From: Oscillospiraceae bacterium | GTDB taxonomy: Bacteria; Bacillota; Clostridia; Oscillospirales; Oscillospiraceae | Reading direction: 5' to 3' | DNA: 41,440 nt | Assembly: GCA_017466665.1 (NCBI GenBank) | Contig: JAFTTQ010000062.1 | Location: 1 to 41,440, forward strand | Part shown: positions 8,088-15,352 of the stretch, in pieces | Numbering within the stretch: position 1 is the stretch's first letter | Layout: every line of letters begins with the position of its first letter | Made by a program: the position numbers and the translations under genes | Notes under the pieces: generated by a model | Seen by the model: the letters and a program-made list of their open reading frames with translations, nothing else | What the model was told of the DNA's origin: nothing | The model's database searches: none

Positions 8088-8861
8088 ATGCGAAATATCG
8101 CCTTGTTTTTAACCTATGAGGGTACAGCTTATCACGGCTGGCAGATGCAAAAAAATCTGCCTACGGTGCAGCAGACCTTGGAAAAGGCTATTGCCAAGGT
8201 AGTCGGGCACAGTGTTCATGTGACCGGCTGCGGCAGAACGGATGCGGGTGTCCACGCTCGGTGCTATGTAGCGAATTTCCGTACCGATTCCACCATTCCT
8301 GTTGACCGTCTGCCCTATGCCCTCAATACCCATTTGCCTGTGGATATTGTGGTAACAAAGGCTTTTGACGTACACGAGCATTTCAATGCCATTGGTTCCT
8401 GTGCCCGGAAGGAATACACTTATACCATCTATAATTCCCGTGTGCGTGACCCGTTTTATGTAAACCGCGCTTGGTTTTATCCCAAGCATTTGGATGAAAA
8501 GCTTATGCAGCAGGCAGCAGATCAATTTGTTGGAACCCATGATTTTGCCGCGGTGCGAAGTGTGGGAACCGATGTTAAATCCACTGTCCGCACCGTATAC
8601 TATTATAAAGTGGAACGCCGCGGCAATATTATAGAGCTGAAGGTCTGTGCCGATGGCTTCCTCTATAATATGGCACGTGCCATGGCTGGCACAGTGGTGT
8701 ACTGCGCGGAGGGGAAATTCCCGCCGGAGCAGATCGGAAAGATCCTGAGCGATGGCAACCGTACTGCCGCAGGGCCAACTGTGCCTCCCGGCGGACTTTA
8801 TATGACCCACCTGTGGTATGACGACGGCGTGGAAAAATTTGAGTGTGTTCCCAGCTTGTAA
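8088..8861 (+). CDS. truA: tRNA pseudouridine(38-40) synthase TruA
   Basis: TruA converts uridines 38-40 in the anticodon arm of many tRNAs to pseudouridine. The 257-residue protein carries the signature GCGRTDAGVHA with catalytic Asp52 and the N-terminal GTAYHGWQ strand. ATG 8088 is used because a GAGGG lies just upstream at the end of ecfT; an in-frame ATG at 8070 inside ecfT is less likely. ecfA1-ecfA2-ecfT-truA is a conserved Firmicutes order, often with ribosomal protein genes ahead; here a PBP and a methyltransferase precede it. It is the last gene of its operon, and I see no clear terminator before the next promoter. Confidence 0.95.
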   Translation: MRNIALFLTYEGTAYHGWQMQKNLPTVQQTLEKAIAKVVGHSVHVTGCGRTDAGVHARCYVANFRTDSTIPVDRLPYALNTHLPVDIVVTKAFDVHEHFNAIGSCARKEYTYTIYNSRVRDPFYVNRAWFYPKHLDEKLMQQAADQFVGTHDFAAVRSVGTDVKSTVRTVYYYKVERRGNIIELKVCADGFLYNMARAMAGTVVYCAEGKFPPEQIGKILSDGNRTAAGPTVPPGGLYMTHLWYDDGVEKFECVPSL

Positions 8862-8877
8862 TGTTCATAATTTGTTT

Positions 8878-8906
8878 TTGTATTTCTGAATTTTTTGTGG
8901 TATAAT
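8878..8906 (+). promoter_or_regulatory. Sigma-A promoter of the ClpE-like gene
   Basis: TTGTAT (8878-8883) and TATAAT (8901-8906) are 17 bases apart. I see no clear CtsR operator (tandem GGTCAAA) around it, although CtsR controls clp genes in many Firmicutes. Confidence 0.75.
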
Positions 8907-8941
8907 CCACGCAAATTCGGACGAAAGGTCGTGAATAGACG

Positions 8942-11224
8942 ATGCAGCCGAAGCTGTGTACCAGATGTAAGAAGAATATTGCCGTCGTTTTTATCACTAA
9001 GGTGGAAAACGGCGTTGCTATGAATGAGGGCTTTTGCCTGAAATGTGCCCGCAGCTTGGGTATTCCCCAAATTGACGCGGCAGTGAAGCAGATGGGCTTT
9101 TCCGAGGAGGATCTTGACAATCTGACCGATGAAATGAGCAATATGTTCGGTCAGAATGAAACGCAGGACGGAGATGAGGAGCCGGACAGCCGTACTGCCA
9201 CATTTCCTATGCTGAATCAGCTTTTTAGCCAGATGAATCCTGGCAAGAGCAATATGCCTGCCAAGAAGGAAGAGCCTTCCTCTGAGCAGGAGAGCGGAAA
9301 AAAGAAGCCCAATAAACATAAATTCCTGGATAGCTACTGTATGGATCTGACCGGCAGAGCAAGGGCAGGAAAGCTGGATAAGGTGATCGGACGGGATGTG
9401 GAAACGGAGCGGGTCATTCAGATCCTCAACCGCCGCCAAAAGAACAATCCCTGCCTGATCGGTGAGCCCGGCGTGGGTAAAACAGCCATTGCCGAGGGTC
9501 TTGCCCAGCGGATCGCAGCCGGGGATGTGCCCTATAAGCTGCGGGATAAGGAAGTGTTTTTGCTGGATTTGACTGCCCTTGTGGCAGGTACCCAGTTCCG
9601 TGGCCAGTTTGAAAGCCGTATGAAGAGCCTGATCGGTGAGATCAAGCAGTGCGGCAACATCATTTTGGTTATCGACGAGGTGCATAACCTGGTGGGTGCC
9701 GGTGATGCGGAAGGCTCAATGAATGCCGCCAATATTTTAAAGCCCGCACTGTCCCGTGGGGAAATCCAGGTCATTGGTGCAACCACCTTTAACGAGTACC
9801 GTAAGCATATCGAAAAGGATGCGGCGTTGGAACGGCGGTTCCAGCCGGTTTCCGTTGCTGAGCCCTCCTTGGAGGAAGCCTGTCAGATTATGCAGGCCAT
9901 TGCACCCACCTACGGTCAGTTCCACGGCGTTACGGTCAGCCCGGAAATTGCCCGTCAGTGTGTTATCCTCTCCGAGCGGTATATCACTGACCGTTTTCTG
10001 CCGGATAAGGCCATTGACCTTCTGGACGAAGCCTGCTCCGATGTGAATTTGCGGTGTAAGGAAATTTCCGAACTTGCAGAGCTGAAAAAAGAGCGGGATG
10101 ATTATGAGCTGGAGCTGAGGATGCTCACCGAGGATACGGAAAATGAGCATTATGAACGCCTTGCTATGATCCGCAGTAAGCTGTGTCAGCTTTCGGAAAG
10201 GATCGAAAAGCTGGATCAGCTTCCTCCTCCGGCAGTGACTATGGATAACCTTGCCCGGATCATTGAGCTGTGGACAAAAATTCCTGCCAGCAAGATCAAG
10301 GCTCAGGAATATCAGCAGATCAAGGGCTTGGCAGATAGATTAAAAGAGCATATTGTGGGTCAGGATGAAGCGGTGGAGGCAGTAGCCCGTGCCATTCGCA
10401 GAAAGCGTGTAGGAATTTCCACCAAGCGCCGCCCGGTCTCCTTCATTTTTGTCGGCCCCACCGGTGTGGGTAAGACAGAGCTGGTCAAATGCCTTGCCGA
10501 TGACCTGTTTGATTCTGTGGATTCTTTGATCCGGCTGGATATGTCGGAGTATATGGAAAAGCATACGGTCTCCAAGCTGATCGGCTCACCTCCCGGCTAT
10601 GTGGGCTATGATGAAGCAGGTCAGCTTACAGAGAAAATCCGCAGAAAGCCATATAGCGTGGTGCTGTTCGACGAGATCGAAAAAGCCCATCCCGATGTGA
10701 TGAATGTGCTTTTGCAGGTGCTCGATGACGGCAGGATCACCGATGCCCAGGGCAGAACGGTGAATTTTGAAAATACTGTGATCGTGATGACCTCCAATGC
10801 CGGCTCTGAGGGTCGTGTAGGCGGTCTGGGCTTTGGCAGAACGGAAAATGATATGGTCAAGGAAAAGACCATGAAGGCACTGCGGGAATTTTTGCGTCCT
10901 GAGTTTTTGAACCGTGTGGATGAGATCATTACCTTCAACCACCTGACGGAGGAAAACTTCCTGGGCATTGCGGATATTATGCTGAAAGAATTGCAGCAGA
11001 ATCTGGCTGAGCGTGGCCTCAGTGTCAATTTTAGTGAGGATGTGCGCCAGTATTTGGTGAAGGAAGCCTACTCCATTACCTACGGAGCACGGAATCTGCG
11101 CCGCACCATCCAAAAAGCTTTGGAAGATCCCATCAGTGAGAGAATTATTGATTCTTTTGAAAATCCCATTTCTTCCATCTATATCCAGGTGGAAAACGAT
11201 CAAATCGTTTTGCAAACCAATTAA
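8942..11224 (+). CDS. ClpE-like AAA+ unfoldase with N-terminal zinc ribbon
   Basis: The 760-residue Hsp100 protein has two ATPase domains. An N-terminal zinc ribbon (C6-x2-C9, C32-x2-C35) matches the ClpE and McsA type. A charged linker (about 70-130) follows. AAA domain 1 has Walker A GEPGVGKT from residue 174, a coiled-coil middle domain sits near 380-430, and AAA domain 2 has Walker A GPTGVGKT from residue 505. The tripeptide LGF (L629-F631) sits where ClpP-docking loops occur, so it probably feeds substrates to ClpP. The double-Clp N domain of ClpC is absent, which favours ClpE. It is a single-gene unit between its own promoter and the terminator at 11223-11250. Confidence 0.9.
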   Translation: MQPKLCTRCKKNIAVVFITKVENGVAMNEGFCLKCARSLGIPQIDAAVKQMGFSEEDLDNLTDEMSNMFGQNETQDGDEEPDSRTATFPMLNQLFSQMNPGKSNMPAKKEEPSSEQESGKKKPNKHKFLDSYCMDLTGRARAGKLDKVIGRDVETERVIQILNRRQKNNPCLIGEPGVGKTAIAEGLAQRIAAGDVPYKLRDKEVFLLDLTALVAGTQFRGQFESRMKSLIGEIKQCGNIILVIDEVHNLVGAGDAEGSMNAANILKPALSRGEIQVIGATTFNEYRKHIEKDAALERRFQPVSVAEPSLEEACQIMQAIAPTYGQFHGVTVSPEIARQCVILSERYITDRFLPDKAIDLLDEACSDVNLRCKEISELAELKKERDDYELELRMLTEDTENEHYERLAMIRSKLCQLSERIEKLDQLPPPAVTMDNLARIIELWTKIPASKIKAQEYQQIKGLADRLKEHIVGQDEAVEAVARAIRRKRVGISTKRRPVSFIFVGPTGVGKTELVKCLADDLFDSVDSLIRLDMSEYMEKHTVSKLIGSPPGYVGYDEAGQLTEKIRRKPYSVVLFDEIEKAHPDVMNVLLQVLDDGRITDAQGRTVNFENTVIVMTSNAGSEGRVGGLGFGRTENDMVKEKTMKALREFLRPEFLNRVDEIITFNHLTEENFLGIADIMLKELQQNLAERGLSVNFSEDVRQYLVKEAYSITYGARNLRRTIQKALEDPISERIIDSFENPISSIYIQVENDQIVLQTN

Positions 11225-11250
11225 AGGGGAGGGGCAATGCCCCTCCCTTT
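11223..11250 (+). terminator. GC-rich hairpin terminator after the ClpE-like gene
   Basis: A 12-bp stem of the form AGGGGAGGGGC/GCCCCTCCCT with loop AAT starts at the stop codon. The tail is short (TTTG, then A/T-rich DNA). It is nearly identical to the terminator at 13361-13395 and may also act for the convergent YtxH-like gene. Confidence 0.75.
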
Positions 11251-11311
11251 GTGCAAAAATTTTTAAAAATTATCGAACTATACAATGACACTGTGACTTG
11301 ATAGCTGTCCG

Positions 11312-11488
11312 TTACATTTCAAATTTATTTTTCAGCTTATCGGAAATATTCCAGGCGGCATCCTCCACCTTGTCGGCGGCTTTGGCTGCCAGCTTTCTTG
11401 TGGGATTTGTTTTCGGCATCATCATCACAGCCACAGCGCCCGCTGCGGCACCGATTCCCATGGTAATTGCCAGTCCTTTTAACTTCAT
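11312..11488 (-). CDS. YtxH-like small membrane protein
   Basis: The 58-residue protein starts at ATG 11486-11488 with AAAGGAG 9 bases upstream; a longer in-frame ATG at 11560 lacks a site. Residues 5-25 form one Gly/Ala-rich membrane segment (GIGAAAGAVAVMMM), followed by a Lys/Ala-rich amphipathic helix. This is the architecture of YtxH or glycine-zipper proteins, small envelope or stress proteins of unclear function. It is convergent with the ClpE-like gene and diverges from the PyrF-like gene. Confidence 0.7.
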   Translation of the reverse strand: MKLKGLAITMGIGAAAGAVAVMMMPKTNPTRKLAAKAADKVEDAAWNISDKLKNKFEM

Positions 11489-11554
11489 TTTGCTCACTCC
11501 TTTCAGGATTATTATGCCCCGACAAAATGGGACAATATCTTGAAAGGTTTTCCT

Positions 11555-11582
11555 TTGCACAGCGGGAAAAGTGTGTTATAAT
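11555..11582 (+). promoter_or_regulatory. Sigma-A promoter of the PyrF-like gene
   Basis: TTGCAC (11555-11560) and TATAAT (11577-11582) are 16 bases apart. The predicted start near 11589 leaves a leader of about 22 bases holding AAAGGAGG. Confidence 0.75.
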
Positions 11583-11611
11583 GAAGAAAAATGGCAAAAG
11601 GAGGAATTTCT

Positions 11612-12490
11612 ATGTCCATAGATCGCTTGCAGGAGAAGATCAGAAAAACAAAAAATCCTTCCATTTTGGATTTTGACATTATGAAAGAGCAGCTCCCACC
11701 TCATTTGCTTGCCCAGGAGGGTACATTCCCAAAGGCATATGCCCGTTTTTGCATGGAACTTATGGATGCGCTTCGTGGGTTGATTCCCGCTGTAAAGCTG
11801 AGTTTTGCCAGTTTTGCGCTGCTTGGAACAGAAGGTCTGGTCAGCCTTTCCAAGGTACTGGACTACGGTAAAAGATTGGGCTATTATGTGGTTTTGGAGG
11901 TGCCTGAGGCGCTGTCTGCCCAGCGGGCAAGCGCTAACGCAGAGCTGATATTCAATCATGCGGATCAGTGGCAGTGTGACGGCATTTTACTCAGTTCCTA
12001 TATCGGCAGTGATGGGATAAAGCCCTATGCTGCCTGTTTAGAGGATAGCGGAAAATCTCTCTTTGTGGCGGTGCGTACAGCCAACCGCTCCGCAATGGAA
12101 TTGCAGGATCTTTTGACCGGCGGACGGAATGTATATGATGCCAAGACGGACGTGGTCAATCGGTTTAAGAATACACAGGCAACGAAAAGCGGCTATGACC
12201 GAATCGCACTGGTGGGCCCTGCGTCCTCTGCCGCGATCTTGAAAAAGCTCCGTGAAAAGTATAAAAATCTCTTTATTATGGTCGATGGCTATGATTATCC
12301 CAATGCCAACGCCAAAAACTGTGCCGAGGCCTTTGATAAGCTGGGTCATGGCGCGGTTGTTTGCGGTGGTACGCAGATCACCGCTGCCTGGCAGCTTGCG
12401 GAAAATGATGGCGTGGATTATTTGGAGGATGCCAAAGAAGCAGCCGAGCGAATGAAAAAGAATCTGACAAGATACGTAAATGTGCTGTAA
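11612..12490 (+). CDS. PyrF-related protein lacking OMP decarboxylase catalytic residues
   Basis: The 292-residue protein starts at ATG 11612, with AAAGGAGG 9 bases upstream. Its whole length resembles the clostridial long form of orotidine 5'-phosphate decarboxylase: the start MSIDRLQEKIRKTKNP, then IPAVK (Lys62), the SSYIGSDGIKPY strand, VAVRTANRSAMELQDL and the C-terminal helices. The catalytic DxKRxD block is replaced by E96-V-P-E-A-L101, so the central Lys and both Asp are lost. The NSSRG phosphate-binding end reads CGGTQ, losing the Arg. Asp22 and Lys62 remain. It should not decarboxylate OMP by the known mechanism. It may be a regulatory or ligand-binding paralogue, or a TIM barrel with a new reaction. 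It is monocistronic, outside any pyrimidine operon. Confidence 0.8.
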   Translation: MSIDRLQEKIRKTKNPSILDFDIMKEQLPPHLLAQEGTFPKAYARFCMELMDALRGLIPAVKLSFASFALLGTEGLVSLSKVLDYGKRLGYYVVLEVPEALSAQRASANAELIFNHADQWQCDGILLSSYIGSDGIKPYAACLEDSGKSLFVAVRTANRSAMELQDLLTGGRNVYDAKTDVVNRFKNTQATKSGYDRIALVGPASSAAILKKLREKYKNLFIMVDGYDYPNANAKNCAEAFDKLGHGAVVCGGTQITAAWQLAENDGVDYLEDAKEAAERMKKNLTRYVNVL

Positions 12491-12497
12491 TATGTAA

Positions 12498-12514
12498 CCG
12501 CAGCATTGCTGCGG
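12498..12514. terminator. Short hairpin between convergent genes
   Basis: A perfect 7-bp stem CCGCAGC/GCTGCGG with a 3-base loop lies 7 bases after the PyrF-like stop and 8 bases past the end of the convergent lipoprotein gene. No long T-run is present on either side, so it is a modest bidirectional terminator candidate. Confidence 0.55.
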
Positions 12515-12522
12515 TGTACTTA

Positions 12523-12807
12523 TCAGTTTAACCGACCACGGACATCCGGGGCGCTTTCGTCACCGCCGGTGGGATCTACCAAATGGTCATCGTCCACACT
12601 GGGATCGGGCACATTGGGCTCGATCGTGGGATCAATAATGGTAGGATCGATGATGGTGGGATCGGTTGCGGGAGTTGTAGGGGTAGTTGTCTGCGGTTCG
12701 GTTGTGGTGGCAGTGTCGGGGGTGGATTCGTTATTTGAGCCCATCCGGCAGGCACATAAGCCAAGTGCCACGATCAGCACAAGGGCGATAATGGTAAAGC
12801 GTTTCAT
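12523..12807 (-). CDS. Small Thr/Pro/Asp-rich lipoprotein
   Basis: The 94-residue product starts at ATG 12805-12807 with AGGAGGAGC 5 bases upstream; a longer frame to 13038 overlaps the ferredoxin gene and is rejected. Residues 1-20 form a lipoprotein signal (MKRFTIIALVLIVALGLCAC, Cys20). The rest is low-complexity: Thr/Pro-rich, then three DPTII-type repeats and an acidic tail. It has no recognisable domain and is probably a short surface spacer protein. Similar linkers occur in the deacetylase at 1-827. Confidence 0.75.
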   Translation of the reverse strand: MKRFTIIALVLIVALGLCACRMGSNNESTPDTATTTEPQTTTPTTPATDPTIIDPTIIDPTIEPNVPDPSVDDDHLVDPTGGDESAPDVRGRLN

Positions 12808-12901
12808 TTTGCTCCTCCTGATTGTAAGATACAAAAGTAGCTTGCCCATTTCAGCGTAAAATACACAGGAAAACTTTTCCAATGAAAATGGAAAAATGCC
12901 A

Positions 12902-12930
12902 TTGCTATTTTGTGACACTTCCTGTATAAT
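12902..12930 (+). promoter_or_regulatory. Sigma-A promoter of the ferredoxin gene
   Basis: TTGCTA (12902-12907) and TATAAT (12925-12930) are 17 bases apart, 37 bases upstream of the ATG at 12968. Confidence 0.65.
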
Positions 12931-12967
12931 AATGTGGAAATATTTTTGAAAAGGGGATTCCTTTCTT

Positions 12968-13354
12968 ATGAAGAAGCTAACGGTAAATAAATCTGCTGAA
13001 TGTATGGCGTGTTTAGAGTGTGTCCGTGCCTGCTCCACCGCCTTTTATAAGACCTTTGACCCTGACCTGAGTGCCATTCAGGTGGTTGCTAAGGGCAGCG
13101 GTGCCAAGCCTATGACCTGTATTCAGTGCGGTAAATGCGTGAAGGTCTGTGAGGCGGGCGCCATTACGCAGAATCCTAAGACCGGCGTGTATATGATCAA
13201 TAAGAAGCTGTGTACATCCTGCGGCAAATGTGTTGAGGTCTGCCCGATGAAGGTTATGGTTCAGCCCGCCGAGGGCCCCACCTCCAAGTGCATTGCCTGC
13301 GGCATCTGCGCCAAGGCCTGTCCTATGGGTATCCTTGAGATCGTTGAGAAATAA
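12968..13354 (+). CDS. 4Fe-4S ferredoxin with four cluster motifs
   Basis: The 128-residue cytoplasmic iron-sulfur protein has four CxxCxxCxxxC motifs: CMACLECVRAC, CIQCGKCVKVC, CTSCGKCVEVC and CIACGICAKAC. It could therefore hold four [4Fe-4S] clusters, as in HycB/CooF-like electron-transfer subunits. It is transcribed alone, between its own promoter and a strong terminator, with no oxidoreductase partner nearby. It is probably a free-standing electron carrier or the small subunit of an enzyme encoded elsewhere. The start at ATG 12968 is set by AAAGGGG with longer than usual spacing. Confidence 0.9.
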   Translation: MKKLTVNKSAECMACLECVRACSTAFYKTFDPDLSAIQVVAKGSGAKPMTCIQCGKCVKVCEAGAITQNPKTGVYMINKKLCTSCGKCVEVCPMKVMVQPAEGPTSKCIACGICAKACPMGILEIVEK

Positions 13355-13360
13355 GATTAT

Positions 13361-13395
13361 ACAGTAGGGGAGGGGCATTGCCCCTCCCTGTTTTT
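13361..13395 (+). terminator. Strong intrinsic terminator after the ferredoxin
   Basis: The stem GGGGAGGGGC/GCCCCTCCCT with loop ATT (13367-13389) is followed by G and five T (13391-13395). It isolates the ferredoxin from murB. Confidence 0.9.
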
Positions 13396-13430
13396 GTAGT
13401 AAATGTTACAAAAAATTCGTTTTGTAATAA

Positions 13431-13459
13431 TTGCATATTTGCGCTATATATGATATACT
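13431..13459 (+). promoter_or_regulatory. Sigma-A promoter of the murB-pgsA gene run
   Basis: TTGCAT (13431-13436) and TATACT (13454-13459) are 17 bases apart, 28 bases before murB. It is the only clear promoter seen ahead of the 12-gene run to 27705. Confidence 0.75.
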
Positions 13460-13487
13460 GTAACCAATCATACACCCGGAGGCGTTT

Positions 13488-14399
13488 ATGACGGATTTTA
13501 CGGTTTTTCAGAGGGAAATTTCCCGTTTATTACCCCATATAAAGTTTTATTTCAACGAGCCTATGGCAAAGCACACCTCCTTTCGCATCGGTGGAGCTGT
13601 TGAAGTGATGGCAATGCCGGAAAATGCGGATCAGTTGGCAGATATCCTGAAAGTGTCCAAACTTTTGGACACAAAACCTGCTATATTAGGCGCAGGAACC
13701 AATGTGTTGGCGCCGGATGAAGGGATGAAGGGACTTGTCGTTTGCCTGAAGGATGCCCTGGATGCGATCAGCCAGGTGGATGAGACCCACATTCGGGTGT
13801 CCGCCGGGGTGTCTATGACAAAAGCGGCGGTATTTGCCGCAAACCTTGGCTTATCCGGGCTGGAGTTTGCCCACGGTATTCCCGGCTCCGTCGGCGGCGG
13901 TGTTTATATGAATGCCGGTGCTTATGGCGGAGAGATCAAGGATGTTTGTGTCAGCGTGGATGTTATGACCTTTGACGGTGTGCTGCATACGTATACTTCT
14001 GAGGAGATGGGCTTTTCCTATCGGCACAGCCGTTTGGAGGATGAACCGGGTATCGTTGTCAGTGCGGTGTTCTCCCTTACGGAAAAACCCAGTGAGGAAA
14101 TTCGCGCGTATATGCAGGAACTGGCTGCTAAGCGTAAGGCGTCCCAACCGCTTGATAAGCCCTCTGCCGGCTCAGCCTTTAAGCGCCCTGTGGGTGGCTA
14201 TGCCGCGGCGCTGATCGATGGCGCGGGGCTGAAGGGATATCAGGTAGGCGGTGCCGCGATTTCAGAAAAGCACGCCGGCTTTGCCGTGAATTTAGGCGGC
14301 GCAACGGCTGAGGATGTAAAGAATCTGCTTGCGCAGGTTTCCGATATTGTATTTGAAAGATCCGGCATCCGCTTAGAGCCGGAGGTCAGAATTTGGTAA
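13488..14399 (+). CDS. murB: UDP-N-acetylenolpyruvoylglucosamine reductase MurB
   Basis: MurB reduces UDP-GlcNAc-enolpyruvate to UDP-MurNAc with NADPH and FAD, the second committed step of peptidoglycan precursor synthesis. The 303-residue protein has the FAD-binding HTSFRIGG and GAGTNVL elements, the IPGSVGGGVYMNAGAYG loop and SAGSAFKRP with catalytic Ser229. The size and YRHSR element fit the Gram-positive short form. The start is ATG 13488, with CGGAGGCG upstream. In many Firmicutes murB, rapZ, yvcK and whiA are neighbours; here whiA follows 43 bases later, without rapZ or yvcK. Confidence 0.96.
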   Translation: MTDFTVFQREISRLLPHIKFYFNEPMAKHTSFRIGGAVEVMAMPENADQLADILKVSKLLDTKPAILGAGTNVLAPDEGMKGLVVCLKDALDAISQVDETHIRVSAGVSMTKAAVFAANLGLSGLEFAHGIPGSVGGGVYMNAGAYGGEIKDVCVSVDVMTFDGVLHTYTSEEMGFSYRHSRLEDEPGIVVSAVFSLTEKPSEEIRAYMQELAAKRKASQPLDKPSAGSAFKRPVGGYAAALIDGAGLKGYQVGGAAISEKHAGFAVNLGGATAEDVKNLLAQVSDIVFERSGIRLEPEVRIW

Positions 14400-14442
14400 T
14401 TGGATGATCACAATACAGAACAAATGAAAGGAGGTCACCCAT

Positions 14443-15351
14443 ATGGCAAGCTCATTTTCTGCCGGTGCCAAGGCGGAGCTTTGTAAAAACCTTCCCCAAA
14501 AGCATTGCTGTGCTTTGGCGGAGTGCTTTGGCATTCTGCTGTTTTGTAACAGCTTTGCATCAGATGGCATCCGTATTATTACGGAAAGCCGGGAATTTGC
14601 TCAAAGACTGCCTAAGCTGTTCCGGAAAGCCTTTGGCGTGACCTTTGATCAGCAGCCAGAGGAAGTGACCACCGGCAAACAGAATTTTCAGATCACCGAT
14701 CCAGGCAAGATCGCGGATATTATGGCATCCTACGGCTTTGATCCGAAGGACACGGTCTCCTTGCACATCAATTTAGCGGTGGTGGAGGAGGATTGCTGCA
14801 AAGCGGCCTTCTTACGTGGCGCGTTTTTAGCTGGTGGCTCAGTGACCGATCCTGCCAAGGGGTATCATCTGGAGCTGACGACGGTACACCAAAGCGTATC
14901 CCGTGAGGCATATACCTTGCTGCAGGAAGTGCTTTCCTTCTATCCCAAGACAGCAATGCGGGGTGGGGGACAGGTTCTGTATTTAAAGCAGAGCGACCAG
15001 ATCTCAGATTGCCTTGCCTACTTGGGTGCCTCGGTAGCGGCAATGGGCATTATGGAGGCAAAGCTGGAAAAAGAGCTGAATAATAAAGTCAATCGCCGCT
15101 GCAACTGTGACGAAGCCAATACCTCCAAGGTGGTGGAGGCAGCGCAGGAACAGCTTGCCGCCATCCGTTTATTGCGGGAATTGGGGCGCTTTGAGCAACT
15201 TCCCCCAAAATTGCAGCAGGCGGCTATGCTGCGGGAGGAAAATCCAGAATCCTCCTTAACAGAGCTGGCAGCTATGGTAGAGCCGCCTATTTCCAAACCG
15301 GCTATGAATCACCGGCTGAAAAAGCTGGTGGAATTATCCCAGGAGGTATGA
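14443..15351 (+). CDS. whiA: Sporulation/cell division regulator WhiA
   Basis: The 302-residue DNA-binding protein has an N-terminal degenerate LAGLIDADG homing-endonuclease fold (CCKAAFLRGAFLAGGSVTDP, about residues 117-136) and a C-terminal helix-turn-helix (NRRCNCDEANTSK; PPISKPAMNHRLKKL). WhiA controls sporulation in actinomycetes and influences division and chromosome segregation in Bacillus. AAAGGAGGTC lies just ahead of ATG 14443. The gene ends one base before dnaE, whose ribosome binding site is inside the whiA 3' end, so the two are probably coupled. Confidence 0.95.
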   Translation: MASSFSAGAKAELCKNLPQKHCCALAECFGILLFCNSFASDGIRIITESREFAQRLPKLFRKAFGVTFDQQPEEVTTGKQNFQITDPGKIADIMASYGFDPKDTVSLHINLAVVEEDCCKAAFLRGAFLAGGSVTDPAKGYHLELTTVHQSVSREAYTLLQEVLSFYPKTAMRGGGQVLYLKQSDQISDCLAYLGASVAAMGIMEAKLEKELNNKVNRRCNCDEANTSKVVEAAQEQLAAIRLLRELGRFEQLPPKLQQAAMLREENPESSLTELAAMVEPPISKPAMNHRLKKLVELSQEV

Positions 15352-15352
15352 T

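Noticed and set aside
8862-8941. CtsR operator ahead of the ClpE-like gene
   Set aside because: Only an isolated AAAGGTCG is present, without the tandem GGTCAAA heptads required.
12808-13038. Longer version of the small lipoprotein starting at 13038
   Set aside because: It would overlap the divergent ferredoxin gene and its promoter. The internal Met at 12807 has a strong ribosome binding site and starts a proper signal peptide.
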